NCBI GenBank assembly: GCA_013298445.1
Contig: JAAFHQ010000450.1
Coordinates: 1-5,385, forward strand
Direction of reading: 5' to 3'
DNA length: 5,385 nucleotides
Source: Chitinophagales bacterium
Lineage (GTDB): Bacteria > Bacteroidota > Bacteroidia > Chitinophagales > Saprospiraceae
Shown here piece by piece: positions 1 through 5,385 of the stretch (the first letter of the stretch is position 1; each line of letters starts with the position of its first letter). Below the pieces are notes generated by a model. The model was given only the letters and a program-made list of their open reading frames with translations, was not told the origin of the DNA and did not search any database. The position numbers and the translations under genes are program-made.

Positions 1-32
1 CAACCAAGAAATTGGTACTATTGAACAGATAA
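1..32 (+). CDS. 3' end of a gene entering from the left, possibly a T9SS-exported protein
   Basis: Reading from base 3 gives the residues TKKLVLLNR followed by TAA at 30-32. A basic, beta-strand-like ending of the form KKLV(V/L) at the extreme C-terminus is typical of the type A sorting domain of Bacteroidota type IX secretion cargo, which is cleaved after transport across the outer membrane. The strong terminator 59 nt downstream supports a + strand gene ending here. Only nine residues are visible, so the family call is an inference. A second open frame starts at base 2 and ends with TGA at 62-64 (ending KKISVHFF). It would also fit upstream of the terminator and cannot be excluded. Confidence 0.4.
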   Translation, partial: TKKLVLLNR

Positions 33-90
33 GGGCGAAAAAAATAAGTGTTCATTTCTTTTGAGCAATTTTTTTTGAGCACATACACAA

Positions 91-125
91 GAGGGCTTTC
101 CATGAAAATGGGGAGCCCTCTTTTT
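91..125 (+). terminator. Rho-independent terminator of the left-hand gene
   Basis: The left arm GAGGGCTTTCCAT (91-103) pairs with ATGGGGAGCCCTC (108-120) around a GAAA tetraloop (104-107). This is a 13-bp stem with two internal T-G wobbles, followed directly by five T residues (121-125). The T-run lies on the + strand side and there is no matching T-run on the other strand side of the stem, so it stops + strand transcription. It insulates the next gene from the one entering from the left. Confidence 0.85.
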
Positions 126-289
126 GATTTGACGAAGTGAATGATTTTGATTTTCAACGCTTTTTTAAAGAAAATCCCCTAAAAATACACCAAATGGAGT
201 ATGGAATTACCAGCTAAGTGTCCATGAAGTATTAAAATTAATGCTTATTTTTACAACATTATTTCCAATGCCGGTTGATAGGTAATCAA
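126..289. other. AT-rich intergenic spacer with no recognised gene
   Basis: Between the terminator and the promoter-like box I find only very short open frames, such as 13 codons from the ATG near 141 and 7 codons from the ATG near 194. I see no tRNA-like fold, no long inverted repeat and no repeat array. It is most simply the upstream regulatory region of the gene at 324. Confidence 0.5.
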
Positions 290-297
290 TAGTTTTG
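290..297 (+). promoter_or_regulatory. Candidate Bacteroidota -7 box for the gene at 324
   Basis: TAGTTTTG matches the TAnnTTTG -7 consensus of the Bacteroidota primary sigma factor exactly. It ends 26 nt before the ATG at 324, which would give a short leader of roughly 20 nt. No good TTTG -33 element is seen at the usual distance; a TTG at 275-277 is too close. The match could be chance in AT-rich DNA. Confidence 0.4.
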
Positions 298-323
298 ATT
301 CCTAACATTTTAAAAGCGAACTA

Positions 324-743
324 ATGGTACTTCCTTTCCACAGCAATGAACCAATTGCTGTTCAAAAAAGGCCAAAAATCATCGATAGCCAGGTGGTTTT
401 TGGCATACCCAGCCGTGATTGTTCAGGGTCGGGTATTTGTAAGCTTTACACCATTCATGCAGCAAAACGCCTTCACATTGCTTGTGAAATGGTGCCTGCC
501 CGTCTTGCTGCTTCGGGCAAAGATTTACACCTTTCTTTCTCAGAAGCAGATTGCACTGAACCATTGAGGCAAAAACAGTTTAAAGGCTTGCATTTTTTGG
601 TAGAAGAAGCATTTCAATTGCCAAGTTGGTTGACTCAAAAATTAAACATTCCTGCCGCTTTTATTCCCGCCGGAGGGTATTTGATTCAGCGCAAAAACGG
701 ATTCATTTGGTTGAAGCTGCCGATCACCCGCCACTACCGCTAA
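324..743 (+). CDS. Conserved-looking protein of unknown function, 139 residues, four cysteines
   Basis: I do not recognise a named family. The product has no signal peptide or membrane span and is probably cytoplasmic. After a polar N-terminus, a compact stretch at residues 24-43 reads VVFGIPSRDCSGSGICKLYT, with C33 and C39 six residues apart in a glycine-rich loop. Two more cysteines are C54 and C77. The second half has F86, an aromatic/acidic run (residues 89-97), LPSWL (99-103) and a closing segment IPAGGYLI (114-121) followed by alternating hydrophobic residues, which suggests beta strands. Paired cysteines could bind a metal or form a disulfide, but this is a guess. The ATG at 324 is the first in frame and sits just below a -7-like box; there is no Shine-Dalgarno sequence, as is usual in this phylum. 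It lies 72 nt upstream of the HTCS gene on the same strand with no terminator between, so co-transcription is possible. The balanced composition and ordered protein-like pattern favour a real gene over a chance frame. Confidence 0.7.
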   Translation: MVLPFHSNEPIAVQKRPKIIDSQVVFGIPSRDCSGSGICKLYTIHAAKRLHIACEMVPARLAASGKDLHLSFSEADCTEPLRQKQFKGLHFLVEEAFQLPSWLTQKLNIPAAFIPAGGYLIQRKNGFIWLKLPITRHYR

Positions 744-801
744 TTTTAAAGGTATTTTGTCCCCCCTTTTTTCTTTCTCCATCTGGAATGCGAAAAAAAA
801 T

Positions 802-809
802 TATTTTTG
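802..809 (+). promoter_or_regulatory. Candidate Bacteroidota -7 box for the HTCS gene
   Basis: TATTTTTG matches TAnnTTTG exactly and follows an A8 tract (793-800). A transcript starting 5-8 nt after the box would begin at about 815-817, on top of the first ATG (816). The message would then be leaderless, or would use the in-frame ATG at 840 with a leader of about 24 nt. No clear -33 TTTG is present at the expected distance. The alternative is read-through from the gene at 324. Confidence 0.4.
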
Positions 810-815
810 TGATCT

Positions 816-3800
816 ATGATGGCGGTTCTCAAAACCTTAATGAAAGTAATTTACTGTGTGTTAATTTGTTGTGGGCTCCTTCTTCCCACCGGCCATACCC
901 AGGAAGTTCAGCTTGAAGTACTGAACAGCGCCAATGGTTTGTCCCAAGGGATGATTTACGATATTTTACAAGACAAACAAGGCTTTTTGTGGTACGGAAC
1001 GCGAGGTGGCCTCAATCGCTTCGATGGTTATACCTTCAAAGCATTTAAACCCGACCCTTTTAACCCTTTCTCTATTTCGGACAATACCATTCAAGCTATT
1101 CTGGAAGATAGCCAGGGGCGCCTATGGCTAGGTACCGAAAACAATGGTATTGATGTGTATGATCCCCAAAGTGGTCGTTTTTACCATTTAAAGGCGGACA
1201 AAAATGGCTTGTCTAATAGCAATGTAGCTTCTTTGGCCGAAGCACCGGATGGTTCAATTTGGGTAGGCACACGTGATGGCCTGAATAAAGTTGAGTTAAA
1301 AGCTTTGCCTACTCAATCTGCTGACTTGGGTAGACACGCAAAAGTAACAATTTACAATTGGGAACAATCTCCTGGTAAAGTTCCCTTTGGCAACGTATAC
1401 CAATCTTTATTGTGCACCAAGGATGGCGTCTTGTGGGTTGGAACACTACATCAAGCGTATCGTTTCGACCTCAACAAGGGCACGAAGGAAATACTCCCCA
1501 CCCATGAGCCTGACCCCAATTCACCCTGGCAAACCAATGTTTTTACCCAGGATCCACAAGGCAATATCTGGCTGGGGCAAAACACCCGAGTTATTCGATT
1601 CAAGGGTAAAAAAAGGGACCTCTTTACTTTTCCCGCTGCTGACGCGCCCTACCAGACCTACCTTGGTTTTGATCAACAAGGCAATTTGTATGTGGGCCGA
1701 CGCAAGCAGGTTTATTTTTTTTCAAAATCCGATTTGGCGCAAAACCGCAAAGTGGAGCCCAAAATTTTTGCCTCCTTTCCTCCTACGGGAGTGATTGGCT
1801 CTACAGAAATTTTTTGCGATCGGAATGGATTGATCTGGATCGGTACAAACGGGTATGGGATTCGCAAGTACAACCTGGTGAATCAGTTCTTTCAGCACTT
1901 AATCCCTGGGATCAGCACACGTAAAATATATGCTGATCGCTTTGGACAGGTTTGGGCCTGGCAGAGCAATGCAGTCATCAGCCGCATCGATGAACAATCA
2001 AAAACGACTGTAGAACCTTTTTTGCCTGATAATGAGTTTTACAATCACGATTTATTACAGGCAAAGGACAGCAGCTACTGGTTTTTGGGAGAGTTGCGAT
2101 CTGGGCCTTCAGGAAAAGGTTTTTTGATTCGAAAAAACCCAAAAACCGGAGTCGTTCAACGTTATCCTTCTCCGATTGACCTGGGAATTTTTAGCCAAAT
2201 TATAGAGGACCGAAACGGCAACATCTGGATTTGCGGCAGGGAAAGCACTTTGGCGCGTTTTGATGTGCGCAAGCAGACCTTTAGTACCTATGGTTTTTCG
2301 ACCTTGACAGGTACAAAAGAAGCGAGCTATTCCATTATTGAGGACCACAATAGACAGCTCTGGATGGGCACACCGCATGGACTGGTTCGGGGAGTTTTGG
2401 ATAAAAAAGGTCAAATGGCCTTTAGTGTATACCGCTGTAACCCTGCCATATCCAATAGCCTGAGCAATGATGTCGTACTCTCTGTTTGTGATGACCCGCG
2501 TAACCCTGAAACGCTGTTGTGGGTGGGCACCCGGGGAGGAGGGCTCAATGCATTGGATAAAAAAACAGGACAATGCCGGCACTACAATACCAACGATGGA
2601 TTGCCAGATGACGTGATTTACGGCATTCTGCCAGATCAACGTGGCAATTTGTGGCTGAGTACAAACTCGGGCTTATCAAAATTTACGCCACAAAACGAAC
2701 ATTTTGAAAACTACTCCGCTACCGATGGCTTACAAGACAATGAGTTCAATACCATTAGTTATGCCAAAGGCCACGATGGTCGCTTGTTCTTTGGCGGGGT
2801 GAACGGCATCACCGCTTTTTTTCCTGAAAAAATTTCACCAAACGCTCAGTCCCCTCAAGTATTTGTTACTGCTTTAAAAATCAACAACAAAATTACTTCG
2901 CCAGGGGAAGGAATTTTAACTCAAAACATTGAAAACACCAGTGCCATCACCCTACGCCATCATCAAAACCAAATTACCATCGATTTTGTAGCCATGGATT
3001 TTGCGGAGGCGCACAAAAACCAGTTTAGATACCGCTTGAAAGGAGCCGACAAAGACTGGGTTGAGTCAAGCACCGCGCATAGTGTGAATTATAGCAATCT
3101 TGCTCCCGGGTGGTATACCTTCGAGGTGTCTTCGGGTGGAACCCATGGTGTATGGCCCCGTCAACCTAGCCGAACCATTCAAATTCGGGTGTTGCCCCCT
3201 TGGTGGCTTAGTTATTTGGCTTTACTATTTTATTTGATTGCCATTGTTTGGGGTGGGTATCAATACATTAAATGGAGGGTCCGTCAGGAAAAGAACAGAA
3301 GCCAGCGCGAATTTGAAAAACGTGAGCTGGAACGCGTTCAAGAGCTGGAGCAATTGAAAAGCAATTTTTTTACCAATATTACTCACGAATTACGCACCCC
3401 CCTTACCTTGGTGATTGAACCACTACGCCAAATTGTGAATCAGCCTACAGCGGAAAACTGGCTGAGTAAAGTGAAAATTGCTGAACGTAGCGGGAGTAAA
3501 CTGTTGCACTTGGTCAATCAGCTGCTTGATTTAGCCAAGTTAGAGGGAGGCGCAATGAAACTCGAAAATTCCTGGGGTTCCCTAGATGACGCCATCATCA
3601 ATATTGCAAGCGATTTTAAAGAAGCAGCGCTGCGCAAACACATTGAGCTAGCGGTAAACCCAAGTGAACCCAGGGTGGGGCAAAGTTTTTTTGATCTCGA
3701 CAAACTTGAAAAAATCATCAGTAATCTCCTGGCTAATGCATTGAAATATACTCCTGAAGGAGGCAAGATTCAGCTGCAATGGTATGCTGAACTGCTACAA

Positions 3801-4898
3801 GCAGGAAAAAAAATGCTGTGTGTAGAAGTCAGAGATACTGGCCCAGGTATTTCCCCTGAGCATCAACATTACATTTTCGAGCGCTTCCATACCCTAGATC
3901 GAACTGGCTTCGATGCTCAGGTCAGTACCGGAGTAGGATTGTCTTTGTGTAAGGAACTGGCCGAAATAATGGGTGGACAAATTGATGTAGAAAGCACCTT
4001 AGGCGCAGGAGCTTTATTCCGATTACGTTTGCCTTTGCAGGTTTCTACTTCCCCGAACCAAATGGCACCTGTACAGAATCTGGAGGTTCTTTCCCAAAAA
4101 CTTGCTCAACATGAGACTTCTCTACCAGAACACACATTAGTACTCGTAGCGGAAGACAATGATGATCTTCGCGAATTCTTGGTACAAACCTTGCTTGAAG
4201 AGTATGAAGTAATCAGTGCCATCAACGGAAAAATTGCTTTTGAGATGGCCTGTGAACACATTCCAGATGTAATCATTTCGGATTTGGTGATGCCAGAAGT
4301 AGATGGGCTAGGACTGCTGCAACTATTAAAAAACGAACAAGCCACCAGCCATATTCCCCTTTTATTGCTCACTGCAAAATCCAGCCTCGAAAACCGAATC
4401 GAAGGGCTCAAATATGGGGCAGAAGCCTATCTGCCCAAACCATTTAATACTGAAGAATTAAAAGCCTGGATCGATACTTTATTGGAAAATCGCCGCAAGT
4501 TACAGCTCCGATTTAGGCACCCTCAGAATGGGCTTGATGTAGATCAACAAACAAAAGATTCTGAAACGCCAATAAACTTGCCCCCCCTGGATCAGGAATT
4601 TTTACAACGCCTGGAACAAATCATCAGTCAGGAGATGGAGAACGAAAACCTGAATGTAGAAGACCTGGCTCGTTTAATGTTCATCAGCCGCTCTCAATTA
4701 CACCGCAAAATTATTGCTCTAACTGGTTTATCCAGTACTGAATTCATCCGTAAATCCCGACTGGAGTATGCCTGGCAATTGCTTAAAACAGAGGGTGGCA
4801 AAATTTCGGACATTGCTCAACGGGTAGGCTTTCGCAATGTAAAATACTTCTCCACGGCATTTAAAGAGCATTTTGGGAAATCACCGAGTGAAATTTGA
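816..4898 (+). CDS. Hybrid two-component system sensor kinase/response regulator (HTCS), AraC-type output
   Basis: This one-protein phosphorelay senses a periplasmic ligand and controls transcription directly. At 1360 residues it has the usual HTCS length. A signal peptide (about residues 1-28, hydrophobic core 11-24) is followed by fourteen Reg_prop-type blades (about 34-672) with repeated DxxGxxWxGT motifs, enough for two seven-bladed propellers. Next come a Y_Y_Y domain (about 725-795), one membrane span (about 798-818) and a charged coiled-coil linker (820-848). The HisKA H-box carries phospho-acceptor H857 in THELRTP. The ATPase domain has N970/N974, DTGPG (1007-1011), FERF (1021-1024) and TGVGL (1038-1042). 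The receiver has the acidic pair E1113/D1114, phospho-acceptor D1156, T1186 and K1208. An AraC-type helix-turn-helix domain (about 1263-1360) ends in FGKSPSEI, close to the usual C-terminal motif but with almost no tail. Every key residue is intact, so it should be active. In-frame starts lie at 816, 819 and 840; 840 gives the most compact signal peptide, while 816 is the longest frame. The ligand and target genes cannot be read from the sequence. Characterised relatives activate neighbouring polysaccharide-utilisation loci. Confidence 0.97.
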   Translation: MMAVLKTLMKVIYCVLICCGLLLPTGHTQEVQLEVLNSANGLSQGMIYDILQDKQGFLWYGTRGGLNRFDGYTFKAFKPDPFNPFSISDNTIQAILEDSQGRLWLGTENNGIDVYDPQSGRFYHLKADKNGLSNSNVASLAEAPDGSIWVGTRDGLNKVELKALPTQSADLGRHAKVTIYNWEQSPGKVPFGNVYQSLLCTKDGVLWVGTLHQAYRFDLNKGTKEILPTHEPDPNSPWQTNVFTQDPQGNIWLGQNTRVIRFKGKKRDLFTFPAADAPYQTYLGFDQQGNLYVGRRKQVYFFSKSDLAQNRKVEPKIFASFPPTGVIGSTEIFCDRNGLIWIGTNGYGIRKYNLVNQFFQHLIPGISTRKIYADRFGQVWAWQSNAVISRIDEQSKTTVEPFLPDNEFYNHDLLQAKDSSYWFLGELRSGPSGKGFLIRKNPKTGVVQRYPSPIDLGIFSQIIEDRNGNIWICGRESTLARFDVRKQTFSTYGFSTLTGTKEASYSIIEDHNRQLWMGTPHGLVRGVLDKKGQMAFSVYRCNPAISNSLSNDVVLSVCDDPRNPETLLWVGTRGGGLNALDKKTGQCRHYNTNDGLPDDVIYGILPDQRGNLWLSTNSGLSKFTPQNEHFENYSATDGLQDNEFNTISYAKGHDGRLFFGGVNGITAFFPEKISPNAQSPQVFVTALKINNKITSPGEGILTQNIENTSAITLRHHQNQITIDFVAMDFAEAHKNQFRYRLKGADKDWVESSTAHSVNYSNLAPGWYTFEVSSGGTHGVWPRQPSRTIQIRVLPPWWLSYLALLFYLIAIVWGGYQYIKWRVRQEKNRSQREFEKRELERVQELEQLKSNFFTNITHELRTPLTLVIEPLRQIVNQPTAENWLSKVKIAERSGSKLLHLVNQLLDLAKLEGGAMKLENSWGSLDDAIINIASDFKEAALRKHIELAVNPSEPRVGQSFFDLDKLEKIISNLLANALKYTPEGGKIQLQWYAELLQAGKKMLCVEVRDTGPGISPEHQHYIFERFHTLDRTGFDAQVSTGVGLSLCKELAEIMGGQIDVESTLGAGALFRLRLPLQVSTSPNQMAPVQNLEVLSQKLAQHETSLPEHTLVLVAEDNDDLREFLVQTLLEEYEVISAINGKIAFEMACEHIPDVIISDLVMPEVDGLGLLQLLKNEQATSHIPLLLLTAKSSLENRIEGLKYGAEAYLPKPFNTEELKAWIDTLLENRRKLQLRFRHPQNGLDVDQQTKDSETPINLPPLDQEFLQRLEQIISQEMENENLNVEDLARLMFISRSQLHRKIIALTGLSSTEFIRKSRLEYAWQLLKTEGGKISDIAQRVGFRNVKYFSTAFKEHFGKSPSEI

Positions 4899-4941
4899 AG
4901 CCGAATTTTCTTTAAAATAACCCAGATTTGCTCAAAATGAC

Positions 4942-4975
4942 ACGTCAGCAAACCCATTTGCAACGTCAGCAAACC
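4942..4975. repeat. Two-copy direct repeat of ACGTCAGCAAACC, 21-nt period
   Basis: Identical 13-mers lie at 4942-4954 and 4963-4975, with an 8-nt gap. In addition GCAAA (4948-4952) can pair with TTTGC (4957-4961), and the second GCAAA (4969-4973) with TTTGC (4981-4985). A 21-nt period places the copies on the same face of the helix, as for tandem half-sites of AraC-family proteins. It starts 43 nt after the stop codon of the HTCS gene. The repeat is a direct observation; a regulatory role is inference. Confidence 0.7.
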
Positions 4976-5059
4976 TCGATTTTGCCTTTTTCTCCCATCT
5001 TTGAGCCCAGGAAACCCCTGAACCCATAAAGAAAATAGAAGGAGTCAATAATATTTGTT

Positions 5060-5095
5060 GTGCCAGTAGTACCCTTATTACTGGCACTTTTTTTT
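5060..5095 (+). terminator. Rho-independent terminator after the HTCS gene
   Basis: GTGCCAGTA (5060-5068) pairs perfectly with TACTGGCAC (5079-5087). A G-T wobble and a T-A pair extend the stem and leave a six-base loop (5071-5076). Eight T residues follow (5088-5095). There is no comparable T-run on the opposite strand, so it acts on + strand transcription. It ends the regulator transcript with a 3' UTR of about 190 nt and means the gene at 5264 needs its own promoter. Confidence 0.9.
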
Positions 5096-5179
5096 AAAAA
5101 AAGCTCATTTTAAAGTCAAATTAAAAGCTTCTAAAAATTAAGAAAGATGAAAGATGACTGGAATTCGAATGAATGTTTG

Positions 5180-5187
5180 TAGATTTG
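5180..5187 (+). promoter_or_regulatory. Candidate Bacteroidota -7 box for the gene at 5264
   Basis: TAGATTTG matches TAnnTTTG exactly, lies downstream of the terminator and ends 76 nt before the ATG. This would give a leader of about 70 nt. No TTTG -33 element is found at the usual distance, which would fit a promoter that needs an activator, but a chance match is also possible. Confidence 0.4.
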
Positions 5188-5263
5188 TCGTCGACCTAAA
5201 TGTTGAGTGCTAAGTTCAACCTACTTAATTAAGACTTAATTGTTTCTAATCAATCATTTTCTT

Positions 5264-5385
5264 ATGAAACAAACGACCTTTACTAGCTGGATGACCAGGA
5301 CTGCAAGCGCATGCTTGATGGTTTTGGCTACACTGGTTTTTGGTTCCAACCTGACTGCACAGTCAACCAATTGCGGTTGTTACAA
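5264..5385 (+). CDS. 5' end of a gene for an exported protein, cut by the window edge
   Basis: Forty codons are visible, then the window ends. The N-terminus has a polar region with K2 and R12, a hydrophobic core (about residues 15-26, CLMVLATLVFG) and a likely signal peptidase I site after LTA (residue 32), leaving a mature start QSTNCGCY. There is no lipobox, so a lipoprotein is unlikely. The closely spaced cysteines C37 and C39 lie just after the cleavage site. The preceding terminator and -7-like box indicate an independent transcript. An ATG at codon 10 could also serve as start, but the first ATG gives a normal basic N-region. The product family cannot be told from this stub. As the nearest gene downstream of an HTCS regulator, it is a plausible target. 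Confidence 0.75.
   Translation, partial: MKQTTFTSWMTRTASACLMVLATLVFGSNLTAQSTNCGCY

Larger units (their letters stand above)
4899..5263. other. Intergenic region between the HTCS gene and the next secreted-protein gene
   Basis: This 365-nt stretch contains a two-copy direct repeat (4942-4975), an intrinsic terminator (5060-5095) and a promoter-like box (5180-5187). It also holds a small imperfect palindrome (5202-5220) and a repeated ACTTAATT (5223-5230 and 5234-5241). The only open frame noted is a 30-codon one at 4937-5029 that reads through the direct repeat and has weak coding character. The terminator divides it into a 3' UTR of the regulator gene and a promoter/leader region for the gene at 5264. 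Confidence 0.6.

Noticed and set aside
59..81. TTTTGAGCA repeated at 59-67 and 73-81
   Set aside because: It is a short T-rich duplication in untranslated DNA with no paired structure or other copies seen.
346..567. 73-codon + strand frame and a 61-codon minus strand frame overlapping the 324-743 gene
   Set aside because: Both are short, lie within the longer frame and look less like a folded protein than the 139-residue product.
846..900. Lipobox in the HTCS leader because of the CC pair
   Set aside because: The residues before the cysteines (VLIC) do not fit the lipobox consensus, the pair lies inside the hydrophobic core, and an ordinary signal peptidase site follows.
626..916. 96-codon + strand frame bridging the small gene and the HTCS start
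   Set aside because: It overlaps both neighbours out of frame, and its translation is low in protein-like order; the HTCS signal peptide is much better supported.
2109..2639. 176-codon open frame on the minus strand
   Set aside because: It lies entirely inside the well-supported propeller region of the HTCS gene, and its translation shows no recognisable domain. It is an antisense shadow.
4860..4898. Possible truncation of the AraC domain at SPSEI
   Set aside because: The domain's conserved helices and the FGKSPSE motif are complete. Only a variable tail is missing, and the next bases in other frames do not continue a recognisable motif.

Overview
The window looks like a chromosomal segment from a member of the Bacteroidota, possibly of the Saprospiria. 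The phylum call rests on three things: a full-length hybrid two-component system (HTCS) protein, an architecture largely confined to this phylum; exact matches to the Bacteroidota -7 promoter box TAnnTTTG upstream of reading frames; and no Shine-Dalgarno sequence at the starts. The residues at the left edge also fit the end of a type IX secretion (T9SS) sorting domain. The placement in Saprospiria is only an impression from the style of the two flanking secreted proteins.

Layout, all on the + strand. At 1-32 are the last residues of a gene that enters from the left. Its terminator is a long GAAA-capped hairpin with a T-run at 91-125. A quiet AT-rich spacer follows, with a promoter-like box at 290-297. 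A 139-residue protein of unknown function, with four cysteines, is encoded at 324-743. After 72 nt comes the main gene (816-4898, 1360 residues), a membrane-spanning HTCS sensor/regulator. Its parts in order are a signal peptide, fourteen recognisable beta-propeller blades, a Y_Y_Y domain, one membrane span, a histidine kinase, a receiver domain and an AraC-type DNA-binding domain. All expected catalytic residues are present. A 365-nt intergenic region follows. It holds a 13-nt direct repeat with a 21-nt period, a strong intrinsic terminator (5060-5095) and a promoter-like box (5180-5187). At 5264 a new gene starts with a clear signal peptide and runs off the right edge.

How the parts may work together: an HTCS senses a ligand in the periplasm, often a glycan breakdown product in characterised cases, and regulates nearby genes for exported proteins through its own C-terminal DNA-binding domain. 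The exported protein beginning at 5264 is the nearest candidate target. No SusC/SusD or glycoside hydrolase gene is visible in the window, so the ligand and regulon cannot be named. I see no mobile element, CRISPR array, tRNA or rRNA. The most worthwhile leads are the unassigned cysteine-containing protein, the 21-nt-period repeat just after the regulator gene, and the promoter box that would make the regulator mRNA almost leaderless.
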